NCBI GenBank assembly: GCA_047921175.1
Contig: JBLRWQ010000004.1
Span: forward strand, 1 to 64,000
Length of the DNA stretch: 64,000 bases
Direction: 5' to 3'
From: T1Sed10-7 sp047921175
Lineage (GTDB): Bacteria > Actinomycetota > Nitriliruptoria > Nitriliruptorales > Nitriliruptoraceae
Part shown: piece after piece, positions 1 through 8,070 of the stretch
Layout of the letters: each line of letters opens with the position of its first letter
Position numbering within the stretch: the stretch's first letter is position 1
Program-made: the position numbers and the translations under genes
The notes under the pieces: model-generated
Databases searched by the model: none
Seen by the model: the letters and a program-made list of their open reading frames with translations, nothing else
What the model was told of the DNA's origin: nothing

Positions 1-882
1 CTCCTTGCCGCGCAGCACCATCTTCTCGTAGATCGAGTAGTAGTGCTTCGGCCGGCCGGTGACCTCGCCACGGATCTTGAGCTCGCGCAGCTGCTCGTAG
101 ATCGCGGCGACGATCTGCTCGAGCTCGCGCTCCCGTTCGGGGTTGCGCGCATCGACCATCGCCACGATCTCCTCGTAGCGTTTGGGGTGCAGCGTCCTGA
201 ACCCGAGGTCCTCGAGGCGGAGCTTGAAGTTCTGCATCCCGAGCCGGTGGGCCAGGGGCGCGTAGATGTCCAGGGTCTCCTGGGCGATCCGCTTCTGCTT
301 CTCCCGCGGGGTGAAGCCGATCGTCTCCATGTTGTGGACGCGGTCGGCCAGCTTGATGACCAGCACCCGGATGTCCTTGGCCATCGCCACGATCATCTTG
401 CGCAGGGTCTCGGCCTGCTGCTGCTGCTTGGACTCGACCTGGATGCGGTCCAGCTTGGTCACCCCGTCGACGAGGTGGGCGACCTCGTCCCCGAAGCCCT
501 CCTTGATATCGTTCAGCGTGGCGGGGGTGTCCTCGACGGTGTCGTGCAGCAGGGCTGCCACCAGCGTCGAGGTGCCGAGCCCCAACCGGGCCAGCTCCGC
601 CGCGACGGCCACCGGGTGGGTGATGTAGTCCTCGCCGCTCTGGCGCTTCTGGCCCTCGTGCATGGCCTGCGCGTAGCGGTAGGCACGGACCACCTCGCGC
701 AGGTCGGCGCGGGAGGCCTCGCGGATCGCGGTGGCGAGGTCGTCGAGCTCGGGCGGGATGGCCTCACGCTGGACGAGCGGCAGGCGGGACAGCGCCGCCT
801 TGACCCCCGACGGGCGTGGCGGCGGGAGCGCGGGACGCGTGTCCCGGTCGCTCGGGGCTCCCGTGGTCTCGGACGTCGCCAG
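1..882 (-). CDS. relA: RelA/SpoT-family (p)ppGpp synthetase/hydrolase, 3' part outside window
   Basis: Bifunctional-type alarmone enzyme; only the N-terminal ~294 codons are inside the window. The reading frame on the minus strand shows the HD hydrolase domain (LLHDTVEDT near 530-555, and KLADRVHNMETIGF further down) and the beginning of the synthetase domain (GRPKHYYSIYEKMVLRGKE at 1-60). It lies directly downstream of apt, the usual actinobacterial order. No ATG, GTG or TTG occurs in frame between the upstream stop at 1012-1014 and a GTG at 691-693 that would already be inside the HD domain. I therefore place the start at a CTG (880-882), which follows the purine-rich GGAAGGGGGGGAG and a TACGCT -10-like hexamer. 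Identity is secure; the start is an inference. Confidence 0.85.
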   Translation of the reverse strand, partial: MATSETTGAPSDRDTRPALPPPRPSGVKAALSRLPLVQREAIPPELDDLATAIREASRADLREVVRAYRYAQAMHEGQKRQSGEDYITHPVAVAAELARLGLGTSTLVAALLHDTVEDTPATLNDIKEGFGDEVAHLVDGVTKLDRIQVESKQQQQAETLRKMIVAMAKDIRVLVIKLADRVHNMETIGFTPREKQKRIAQETLDIYAPLAHRLGMQNFKLRLEDLGFRTLHPKRYEEIVAMVDARNPERERELEQIVAAIYEQLRELKIRGEVTGRPKHYYSIYEKMVLRGKE

Positions 883-915
883 CTCGCTCCCCCCCTTCCT
901 GGGACCGGTCGAGCC

Positions 916-921
916 AGCGTA
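916..921 (-). promoter_or_regulatory. -10-like hexamer (TACGCT) for relA
   Basis: TACGCT fits the actinobacterial TANNNT -10 pattern. It lies between the apt stop codon and the proposed relA CTG start and would give a leader of about 27 nt carrying the purine-rich ribosome-binding site. No convincing -35 is seen. Confidence 0.35.
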
Positions 922-931
922 CCGAGAGGCC

Positions 932-1459
932 CTAGTAGCTGAGCAGCGAGGTGACGTGGTAGCGGTCGAGCCGCGCCGCTCCGCCGAGCCCGACCAGCTC
1001 GAGCAGGAAGCTCATGCCGACCACCTCGCCGCCGAGCTCCTCCACCAGGCGCGCCGCCGCCTCGGCGGTGCCTCCCGTGGCCAGCACGTCATCGACGATC
1101 AGGACCCGCTGCCCCGGCTGGATCGCCCCGTGCTGGAGCTCGAGGACCGCCTCGCCGTACTCCAGCGCGAAGGACACGCTGACCGTCTGGCCGGGCAGCT
1201 TGCCCTCCTTCCGGGCGGGCACGAACCCCGCGTGCGTGTGCAGGGCCACCGGGGCACCGAGGATGAACCCGCGCGACTCGATGCCCACCACCGCATCGAC
1301 CCGATCGACGACCGAGGCGAGCCCCTCGACCGCCCGTCCGAGCGCCACGGGGTCGGCGAGCAGCGGGGTCACGTCCCGGAAGACGATGCCCGGGGCCGGG
1401 AAGTCCGGAACGGCCCGCACGAGCGCTGCCAGGTCGTACGGGTCTCGGATCGCTCCCAC
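932..1459 (-). CDS. apt: Adenine phosphoribosyltransferase
   Basis: Purine salvage enzyme converting adenine and PRPP to AMP in the cytosol. The 175-residue protein has the normal length and carries the PRPP-binding loop VLIVDDVLATGGT at about residues 119-131. The FPAPGIVFRDVTPLL segment near residue 20 is typical of Apt N-termini. The start is a GTG preceded by AGGGAG. It lies between secF (15 bp upstream) and relA, the conserved secDF-apt-relA order that links purine nucleotide supply and alarmone metabolism. Confidence 0.95.
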   Translation of the reverse strand: MGAIRDPYDLAALVRAVPDFPAPGIVFRDVTPLLADPVALGRAVEGLASVVDRVDAVVGIESRGFILGAPVALHTHAGFVPARKEGKLPGQTVSVSFALEYGEAVLELQHGAIQPGQRVLIVDDVLATGGTAEAAARLVEELGGEVVGMSFLLELVGLGGAARLDRYHVTSLLSY

Positions 1460-1474
1460 GACTCGCTCCCTCGC

Positions 1475-2545
1475 TCAGCGCTTGCGGCGCTTCTTGGCCT
1501 TGCCGGTCCCGCGGACGTAGTCGGTGGTGATCGGGGCCCGGGCCTCCGGCGAGCCGGGTGCCGGGGCCTCCACCTCGACCGCCGCCTCCTGCTCGCCACC
1601 GGCCGCGTCCTGTTCGGCCGCCTTGGCGATGCGGCGTTGCTCCTCAGGCTCCGAGCGCTTCATCCACGCGAACAGCGGCCCGGCGACGAACAGCGACGAG
1701 TAGACCCCGATCGCCATGCCGATGAACAGGGCCAGTGCCAGGTCCTGCAGGGTCGTCGCACCGAGCACCTGGGCACCCAGCAGCAGCAGCGCCCCGACGG
1801 GCAGCAGCGAGGTGATCGAGGTGTTGATGGAGCGGTAGACGACCTGGTTCATCGAGGCGTTGACGAGCTCCCCGAAGGTACGCAGGCCGGGATCGCCGAG
1901 GTTGATCGCGTTCTCCTTGACCCGGTCGAACACGATCACCGAGTCGTAGAGCGAGTAACCGAGGATCGTGAGCAACGCGATCACCGTGGCCGGGGAGACG
2001 TTGAAGCCGACCAGGGCGTAGATGCCGAGGGTGATGAAGACGTCGTGGACCAGCGCCGCGATGGAGGCCACCGCCATCTTGAACTCGAGCCGGAAGGTGA
2101 TGTAGAGGATCACGACCACGAGGAAGACCAGCAGCGCCTCGATGGCCTGCCGGGTGATGCGCTGCCCCCAGACCGGTCCGACGAAGTCGAACCCGACCTC
2201 CGCGGCGCCGGCGGTCTCCTGCAGCGCCTGGCGGACCGCGAGCTCGGTGGGGCTGGCCGGTTCCAGCGACTCGGTGCGGACCTGCGCGCCGGTGGTCGCG
2301 CCGTCGCTGGTCTGCAGCTGCGCGATGACGTCGGTCGCGCCGGCGTCCTCGGCGGCGCGACGGAGCTCCTCGGCGGTGACGTCGCCGCGGACGTCGACCA
2401 GCTGGTAGCTGTTGCCGCCGACGAAGTCGATGGACAGGTCGAGGCCGCGGATCCCGAAGGCCAGGACGCTGAGCAGCAGCAGCGCACCGGAGATCGCGAT
2501 CCAGCGCCGGCTGTTCCCGACGAAGTCGATCGTTGGCGTCCTCAT
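1475..2545 (-). CDS. secF: Protein translocase subunit SecF
   Basis: Membrane subunit of the SecDF complex, which uses the proton gradient to pull exported proteins through SecYEG. The 356-residue protein starts with one membrane segment (about residues 15-33), followed by the short periplasmic domain with the family motif LDLSIDFVGGNSY, and then the C-terminal membrane bundle with GYSLYDSVIVFDRVKEN. A charged, Ala/Pro/Glu-rich C-terminal tail of about 60 residues follows the last helix. The ATG overlaps the secD stop by 4 bp (ATGA), so the two are translationally coupled. Confidence 0.95.
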   Translation of the reverse strand: MRTPTIDFVGNSRRWIAISGALLLLSVLAFGIRGLDLSIDFVGGNSYQLVDVRGDVTAEELRRAAEDAGATDVIAQLQTSDGATTGAQVRTESLEPASPTELAVRQALQETAGAAEVGFDFVGPVWGQRITRQAIEALLVFLVVVILYITFRLEFKMAVASIAALVHDVFITLGIYALVGFNVSPATVIALLTILGYSLYDSVIVFDRVKENAINLGDPGLRTFGELVNASMNQVVYRSINTSITSLLPVGALLLLGAQVLGATTLQDLALALFIGMAIGVYSSLFVAGPLFAWMKRSEPEEQRRIAKAAEQDAAGGEQEAAVEVEAPAPGSPEARAPITTDYVRGTGKAKKRRKR

Positions 2546-4032
2546 GCGCGGGCTCCTGCTCGGACACGGTGGTCGGGGTCGACCGCGCGCAGGCTCCGGC
2601 GCGAGAGCTGCCCGTTGTCGGCCAGCACGAAGGCGGCCGGCCGCGCGAAGGTGTACATCAGGATCAGGTCCAGCACGCTCGAGATGCCGAGCATCAGCGC
2701 GAACCCGCGCACGGGCCCGACCGCGAGGAAGTACAGGATCACCGCGGCGGCCAGCGTCACGGTGTTGCCGGTCAGGTTGGTCCGCCAGGCCGACTGGAAC
2801 GCGCGGACCACCGCGGACCGCACCGTCTTGCCCAGGTTGACCTCGTCGCGGATGCGCTCGGCGAAGATGATCGACGAGTCGGCGGTGATCCCGATCGAGA
2901 CGATGATGCCGGCGACCCCGGCAAGGGTCAGCGTGAACCCGATCAGCTGCCCCATGGCCGCGATGCCGGCCACGGCGAAGAGCCCGTAGAGGCCGACGGC
3001 GACCATCGCGATCAGCCCCACCCAGCGGTAGAACACCAGCAGCCAGATCCCGACCAGCACCAGGCCGATCAGCCCGGCGAGCAGGCCGGCCTGGAGCGAC
3101 TCCGCCCCGAGCGTCGGGGAGACGGTCTGGAAGGTCGACGGCTCGAGCGAGATCGGCAGCGCGCCGGTGCGCAGCACCAACGCCAGGTCGGTCGCCTCCT
3201 GCTCCTGCTCCTCACGCGTCAGCCCCGCGCCGGTGGTGATCGAGGCGCTGCCGCCGGTGATCCCGACCCCGCAGGCCACGGACGGGTTGACGCCCGGGGT
3301 GGACTCGACGATGCCGTCGAGCACGATCGCGAAGCGCCCGTCGAGCCCGGCGTCGCGGTCGCAGGCGAGGTCCGAGGTGACCGCGGCGAAGATGGCGCCC
3401 CCCTCGCTGTCGAGGTCGAGGCCGACCTGGAACGCCTGGGTCCCCGACCCGAGCTGCACGAAGGCGTCGTCGATGTTGTCGCCGGTCAGCTCCGCCGGCC
3501 CGACCCGGAACTTGATCGGCAGCGCCGCACCGGTCTCGGGATCGACGAGGGCGTCGTCGGGCGACCCGCACAGGATCCCGGCCTCGTCGTTGGGCAGCTC
3601 GACACGTTCATCGACCGGCGCGAGGCAGTCCGCCCCCTCGGTCGCGTACGCCGCGGTGCCGGGCAGGATCTCGCCCTCGACCCGGCGGAAGGACAGCTGC
3701 GCGGTGGTACCGATGATCTCCTGCACCCGATCGGCGTCCGCCACCCCGGGCAGCTGCACCTGGACGTCGGTGCCGGTCCGGGAGATGTCGGGCTCCGCGA
3801 CCCCCAGCGAGTCGACCCGGGCGCGGATCACCTCGATGGTCTCGTCGATGATGTCCTCGAGGTCGTCGGGCGCCTCGGTGCCCGGCGGCAGCACGGGGGT
3901 GTAGATCGCGCTGATCCCGCCCTGGAGGTCGAGCCCGAGGTTGGGCCGGGCCCCGGTGCCGAGGTAGGCGCCAGCAGCCATGGCGAGCAGCAGCACCGCT
4001 GCGAGGCTGGCGTAGAGGGGGCGTCTGTCCAC
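2542..4032 (-). CDS. secD: Protein translocase subunit SecD
   Basis: Partner of SecF in proton-driven protein export. The 496-residue protein has an N-terminal membrane segment (about residues 7-25), the diagnostic NLGLDLQGGI motif directly after it, a large periplasmic region, and a C-terminal membrane bundle containing AGIIVSIGITADSSIIFAER, the segment equivalent to the SecF DRVKEN region. The start is GTG with GAGGA upstream; it lies 24 bp after the HD-domain gene. The cysteines in the periplasmic insert (around DCLAP, GILCGSP, DLACDRD) are typical of actinobacterial SecD. Confidence 0.95.
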   Translation of the reverse strand: MDRRPLYASLAAVLLLAMAAGAYLGTGARPNLGLDLQGGISAIYTPVLPPGTEAPDDLEDIIDETIEVIRARVDSLGVAEPDISRTGTDVQVQLPGVADADRVQEIIGTTAQLSFRRVEGEILPGTAAYATEGADCLAPVDERVELPNDEAGILCGSPDDALVDPETGAALPIKFRVGPAELTGDNIDDAFVQLGSGTQAFQVGLDLDSEGGAIFAAVTSDLACDRDAGLDGRFAIVLDGIVESTPGVNPSVACGVGITGGSASITTGAGLTREEQEQEATDLALVLRTGALPISLEPSTFQTVSPTLGAESLQAGLLAGLIGLVLVGIWLLVFYRWVGLIAMVAVGLYGLFAVAGIAAMGQLIGFTLTLAGVAGIIVSIGITADSSIIFAERIRDEVNLGKTVRSAVVRAFQSAWRTNLTGNTVTLAAAVILYFLAVGPVRGFALMLGISSVLDLILMYTFARPAAFVLADNGQLSRRSLRAVDPDHRVRAGARA

Positions 4033-4056
4033 GGGGGGGATCCTCGTCGTGCGGCG

Positions 4057-4926
4057 TCAGCCGAGCGGGACACCGTTGGCGGTGATGCGGAAGTCGCACC
4101 CGAGCGTGCGGGCGGCCCGCCGGCACATGACCATGCGATCCAGGAAGATCTCGAAGTACTCGATCACCGTGGAGCGTTCGGTGTCGAGCTCGAGCTCGAG
4201 GGTGATCGTGGCGGCGTCCGCGTCGACCCGGAGGAAGGAGTGGGTGACCGCGTCGTTGACCCGGTCGTGGATGTCGGCCGCGGTGTCGGCCCCCTTGCGA
4301 ACCCGGGAGCGGTGCACGTCCGACTTGTCGGCGAGGATGACCGCTGCACCGACCGGGCCGATGGCCGAGCCGTACTGCTCCTCGTGGTTGCCGATCGCCG
4401 AGAGCACGAGGCCGATGCGGTACGGGTCGACCTCGAGCCGGCGCAGCGCGTCGTAGGCGATCCAGGCGCCGGACAGGCCGTGGTTGGCCCGGGTCACGAC
4501 GTTGCCGATGTCGTGCAGGTACCCGGCGACGGCGGCGAGCCTCGCCAGCTCGTCGTCGGCACCGAGGTGGTGGAGCACGTTGTGGGCGATCCGGCCGACC
4601 AGGTTGGCGTGACGGAAGCCGTGCTCGGTGAACCCGAGGCTGCCGAGGAACTGGTCGGAGAGCTTGATGAAGGCCGCGACGACCTCGTCCTGCTGCAGCG
4701 ACGCGAGCAGGTCGACCTGGCCGCCGGTCCGGCGTTCCGCATCCAGCGCCACGGTCCGGGCCTCGGCGACCGCGTCGGCCGCGTCGACACCGCGCAGCAG
4801 CGCCGCCTCCGCCGAGCCGCGGATCGCGGTGGCGGGATCGGTCAGGGCCGACGGCGTGCCGTTGTCCGGCGCCGGCCCGGTGGGTGCCGGGTCCTGGTCG
4901 TGATCCCCGGTCGGCGGGACGCTCAC
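4057..4926 (-). CDS. HD-domain phosphohydrolase-like protein between secD and yajC
   Basis: A 289-residue soluble protein with an HD-type metal-dependent phosphohydrolase core at about residues 100-215: the N-terminal histidine of FTEHGFRHANLVGRIAH, the HD pair in GYLHDIGN, and a distal VILADKSDVHRSRV. The first ~60 residues are Pro/Asp-rich and probably disordered. The C-terminal part predicts mixed alpha/beta structure and is not recognised. Its ATG overlaps the yajC stop (ATGA), so it is made together with the export genes, but no substrate can be named. A regulatory nucleotide or phosphoester substrate is possible given the HD fold. Confidence 0.75.
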   Translation of the reverse strand: MSVPPTGDHDQDPAPTGPAPDNGTPSALTDPATAIRGSAEAALLRGVDAADAVAEARTVALDAERRTGGQVDLLASLQQDEVVAAFIKLSDQFLGSLGFTEHGFRHANLVGRIAHNVLHHLGADDELARLAAVAGYLHDIGNVVTRANHGLSGAWIAYDALRRLEVDPYRIGLVLSAIGNHEEQYGSAIGPVGAAVILADKSDVHRSRVRKGADTAADIHDRVNDAVTHSFLRVDADAATITLELELDTERSTVIEYFEIFLDRMVMCRRAARTLGCDFRITANGVPLG

Positions 4927-5276
4927 GTGTCGTCCTCGTCGCTCGCCGGCGTGTCCTCGGCCGCGTCATCGTCGCCGCCGGGGGTGTCGGCGTCGGCATC
5001 GTCGGCGGCGCGATGCACGATGCGCCCGAGCGCCGCCCGCTCGTACCGCAGCACCACGTCGTCGGCCTCCTCCTCGCCGGGGCAGACCAGCAGGTCCATG
5101 GCGTCGTCCCGGGGCAGATCGACGACCCGACCGTGCAGGCCGCCGATCGTGACGACGTCGTCACCGACCGCGAGGCTGCGGCGGGCCGCATCCTGGGCCT
5201 TGCGCTGCTTCTGCTGGGGCCGGATCAACAGGACCCACAGCACCGCCAGGAACGCCAGGGGCAGCAGGAGCTCCAC
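4923..5276 (-). CDS. yajC: Preprotein translocase subunit YajC
   Basis: Small single-pass membrane protein associated with SecDF. From the GTG at 5276 the protein is 117 residues: a membrane helix right at the N-terminus (LLLPLAFLAVLWVLLI), the family signature RPQQKQRK, then the cytosolic domain with the VGDDVVTIGGLHGRV motif and an acidic C-terminus. The frame is open upstream, but the leading residues would be unlike YajC, and GGACGAGAC lies just before this GTG. It is coupled to the HD-domain gene by a 4-bp overlap. Confidence 0.9.
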   Translation of the reverse strand: MELLLPLAFLAVLWVLLIRPQQKQRKAQDAARRSLAVGDDVVTIGGLHGRVVDLPRDDAMDLLVCPGEEEADDVVLRYERAALGRIVHRAADDADADTPGGDDDAAEDTPASDEDDT

Positions 5277-5391
5277 GTCTCGTCCTCCACTCAACGACCG
5301 GGTCGGTCCCGGTGACGCGTCGCCCGGCGACGGACCGGGGTCGGGCACCGACGCGACGACGCCCGCCTGAGGCGGGCGACTCGTGCGCATG

Positions 5392-5649
5392 CTACCGCTC
5401 GTCCGCGGGCTCGCCACGTGCCCACGCCGTCACCTCGGCGACGACGTCGCGCCGACGCTGTCGGCCGCAGGGCAGCAGCAGCCCGTCACCGTCGAGCAGC
5501 AGGGTCTGCCCGGTGGGCACCAGCACCCGGTCGCGGCGCACGACGGCCATGACCCGGCCGGATCCCGGCGGTCCGACCTCGACCAACGAGCGACCGGCGA
5601 TGGCGAGGTCGCAGGTGACGGTCAGCTCGATCAGGTCGACGTGGCGCAC
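5392..5649 (-). CDS. Small RCK_C (TrkA C-terminal)-like protein
   Basis: About 85 residues forming one RCK_C-like domain. The pattern includes DLAIAGRSLVEV, then MAVVRRDRVLVPTG, then TLLLDGDGLLL, as in the TrkA_C ligand-binding domain of potassium channel and transporter regulators. I chose the GTG at 5649, which lies 38 bp after the ruvB stop and has GGAG upstream. An ATG at 5784 would also be in frame but would overlap ruvB by about 100 bp with a low-complexity extension. No Rossmann-type RCK_N domain or membrane partner is adjacent, so the ligand and partner are unknown. Confidence 0.6.
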   Translation of the reverse strand: MRHVDLIELTVTCDLAIAGRSLVEVGPPGSGRVMAVVRRDRVLVPTGQTLLLDGDGLLLPCGRQRRRDVVAEVTAWARGEPADER

Positions 5650-5686
5650 GAGGTTGCCGGGCTCCGGGGCGACGGCGGTGGTGACG

Positions 5687-6754
5687 CTACCGCTCCCCTC
5701 CGGTCGCGTCCGGGCCGAACAGGGGCACGGCGGCGTCGCCGCCTCCGGGCCGGGGTGGCCGCCGACCGAGGTGGGCGTAGGCACTCGGCGTCGCGCTGCG
5801 ACCGCGCGGCGTGCGCTGCAGCAACCCGGAACGCAGCAGGAAGGGCTCCACGGCGTCCTCGAGGGTGTCGGCCTCCTCGCTGACCGCGGTCGCCAGGGTG
5901 CTCAGGCCCACGGGCCCCCCGGCGAAACGGTCCACCAGCGCCTCGAGCACGCGACGGTCGAGCCGGTCGAGCCCGAGCTCGTCCACGTCGAACAGCTCCA
6001 GCGCACGCCGCGCCACCGTGAGGTCGACCCGCCCGTCCCCCTCCACCTCGGCCACGTCCCGGACGCGCCGGAGCAGCCGGTTGGCGATCCGTGGCGTCCC
6101 CCGGGACCGGCCCGCGATCTCCACCGCGGCGTCCGGGGCGATCGTGACCGCGAGCAGACGTGCCGAGCGCACCACGATCCGCTCGAGCTCCTCGACCGCG
6201 TAGTGCTCGAGGTGGGCGGCGAAGCCGAACCGGTCGCGCAACGGGGAGGAGATCAGCCCGGTGCGGGTGGTCGCCCCGACCAGGGTGAAGCGGGGCAGGT
6301 CGAGCCGGATCGACCGTGCGCCGGGCCCCTTGCCGACCACGATGTCGAGCTGGAAGTCCTCCATCGCCGGGTAGAGGACCTCCTCCACGGTCCGGGGCAG
6401 GCGGTGGACCTCGTCCAGGAACAGCACGTCGCCCGGCTCCAGCCCGGTCAGGATCGCGGCGAGGTCGCCGGGCCGCTCGATCGCCGGTCCGGAGGTGGCA
6501 CGGAAGCTCGCGCCGACCTCAGCGGCCACGATGGCGGCCAGGGTGGTCTTGCCGAGCCCGGGGGGACCCGACAGCAGGACGTGGTCGGCGGCCTGGCCGC
6601 GCTGGCGGGCACCCACCAGGACCAGCTCGAGCTGGCGCCGGACCCGGTCCTGCCCGATGAACTCCTCCAGGCGTGCGGGACGCAGGCTGGCATCGAGGTG
6701 GTCCTCCCCGGACCGGGCCTCGGGGCCGAGCAGCTCGCGGTCCGGTCCGCTCAT
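5687..6754 (-). CDS. ruvB: Holliday junction branch migration helicase RuvB
   Basis: AAA+ motor that drives branch migration with RuvA during recombination repair. The 355-residue protein begins with the usual FIGQDRVRRQLELVL region, has Walker A GPPGLGKTTLA (about residue 60), Walker B VLFLDEVHRL, and the sensor segment LVGATTRTGLISSPLRDRFG. It ends with the winged-helix domain (GPVGLSTLATAVSEEADTLED, LLQRTPRGRSATPSAYAHLG). The start overlaps ruvA by 4 bp. Confidence 0.97.
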   Translation of the reverse strand: MSGPDRELLGPEARSGEDHLDASLRPARLEEFIGQDRVRRQLELVLVGARQRGQAADHVLLSGPPGLGKTTLAAIVAAEVGASFRATSGPAIERPGDLAAILTGLEPGDVLFLDEVHRLPRTVEEVLYPAMEDFQLDIVVGKGPGARSIRLDLPRFTLVGATTRTGLISSPLRDRFGFAAHLEHYAVEELERIVVRSARLLAVTIAPDAAVEIAGRSRGTPRIANRLLRRVRDVAEVEGDGRVDLTVARRALELFDVDELGLDRLDRRVLEALVDRFAGGPVGLSTLATAVSEEADTLEDAVEPFLLRSGLLQRTPRGRSATPSAYAHLGRRPPRPGGGDAAVPLFGPDATGGER

Positions 6755-7359
6755 CGGCCGCCCGCTCCCCCGAGGTGGCGCAGCGCCGCGCGCAGGAGCG
6801 TGGCCGTGTCCGCCACCTCGACGTCGGCGACCGCACCCAGCGCCGCGGTCACCTCAGCGGCGGAGTAGCCGAGCGCGAGCAGGGCGTCACGGACCTCGGC
6901 GGCGAGGTCCTCGCCTGCGACCGGGGTGCCGCCGGTGGCCGCCGGGCCCGCCAGCACCGGCACGGCACCGACCTTGTCCTTCAGCTCCAGCACGAGCCGC
7001 TTGGCGAGCTTGGGGCCCACCCCGGGGATGGCCGTCAGGGTGGTCGCGTCCTCCCCGGCCAGGGCCGTGCGCAGCACCTCGGGGCGGTGGGTGGCCAGGG
7101 CCGCGAGCGCCAGCTTGGGGCCGACCCCGGCCGCGGTCAGCAGCAGCTCGAACAGCCGCAGCTCGGGCTCGCTGCCGAAGCCGTACAGGGTCATGGACTC
7201 CTCGCGGACCTGCAGGGAGGTGTGCAGGGTCAGCGGCTCGCCCCGGGGCGGGACGTCGGTGCCGGGGGTGATATGGACCAGGTAGCCGACCCCGTGGACG
7301 TCCACGACCACGCCGGTCGTCGTCCGCTCGACCACGCTGCCGGACAGCCGGGCGATCAT
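6751..7359 (-). CDS. ruvA: Holliday junction branch migration protein RuvA
   Basis: Junction-binding subunit that recruits RuvB. The 202 residues are normal. They comprise the N-terminal OB fold (MIARLSGSVVERTTTGVVVDVHGVGY, split here by position), helix-hairpin-helix motifs with LLTAAGVGPKLALA and AIPGVGPKLAKRL, and the C-terminal RuvB-contact domain (RDALLALGYSAAEVTAAL). It overlaps ruvC by 4 bp and ruvB by 4 bp, so ruvCAB is one coupled unit. Confidence 0.97.
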   Translation of the reverse strand: MIARLSGSVVERTTTGVVVDVHGVGYLVHITPGTDVPPRGEPLTLHTSLQVREESMTLYGFGSEPELRLFELLLTAAGVGPKLALAALATHRPEVLRTALAGEDATTLTAIPGVGPKLAKRLVLELKDKVGAVPVLAGPAATGGTPVAGEDLAAEVRDALLALGYSAAEVTAALGAVADVEVADTATLLRAALRHLGGAGGR

Positions 7360-7979
7360 CGGCGTGACCCGCCGGCGGGGGGCAGCAGCCCGCGCGCCGC
7401 CAGGTGGGCCTCCCAGCCGCCGCGAGACTGTCGTACCGCGGCACCGGCCGCCGCCTGGAGCTCGGTCGCGGCGGGCGTCCCGGCGACCACCGCGGCGAGG
7501 CGGCCGCGGGCGAGGTGGGTGAGCGCGACGGCCAGGGCGTCCGCGACGTCGGCGGGCCGGGGTACGCCCGCCAGCCGGAGCTGCGCGGTGACGAGCCGGG
7601 CGACCGCGTCCTTGTCGGCGTCGCCAGCGCCGGCCACGGTCAGCTTCACGTCGCTCGGGCTGTAGGACGCCACCGGCACGCCCGCGCGTGCCGCCGCGAG
7701 CAGCGCGACCCCGGCGGCCTGACCGGTGGCCATGGCGGTGCGCACGTTCGAGGAGAACAGGACCCGCTCCACCGCGACGGCGTCCGGCCGGTGGTCGTCG
7801 ATCGTGGCGACGATCGCGTCGTGGATCGCGAGCAGGCGCTGCTCGAGGGGACGCTCGCGGTCGGTGCGCACGCAGTCCTGGTGGACGAGCTCGGGCCGGC
7901 TGACGGGGCCACGCACCAGGCCGAGCCCGCAGCGGGTCAGGCCGGGGTCGATCCCCAGCACGACGACCGGTGCGGACAC
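7356..7979 (-). CDS. ruvC: Holliday junction resolvase RuvC
   Basis: Endonuclease that resolves Holliday junctions. From the GTG at 7979 (GGAGCCGCC upstream) the protein is 207 residues. It has the acidic catalytic positions expected for the RNase H-like fold: GIDPG near the N-terminus, VERVLF in the middle and DVADALAVA near the C-terminus. The C-terminal ~35 residues after THLARGR are Ala-rich and longer than in typical RuvC. A TAGGGT hexamer at 8020-8025 could provide a promoter separate from yebC. Confidence 0.95.
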   Translation of the reverse strand: MSAPVVVLGIDPGLTRCGLGLVRGPVSRPELVHQDCVRTDRERPLEQRLLAIHDAIVATIDDHRPDAVAVERVLFSSNVRTAMATGQAAGVALLAAARAGVPVASYSPSDVKLTVAGAGDADKDAVARLVTAQLRLAGVPRPADVADALAVALTHLARGRLAAVVAGTPAATELQAAAGAAVRQSRGGWEAHLAARGLLPPAGGSRR

Positions 7980-8070
7980 GGCGGCTCCGAGCACCTCGAG
8001 GACGAACAGGCGTTCGCAGACCCTACCACCGTCCCCGCCTGTCGCCGCGCAGCCGTCACCGGACCGGAAC

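Noticed and set aside
2533..5370. Very long open frame (about 945 codons) antisense to secD, the HD gene and yajC.
   Set aside because: Arg/Asp/Gly-rich shadow frame caused by high GC; the opposite strand carries recognisable SecD, HD and YajC motifs.
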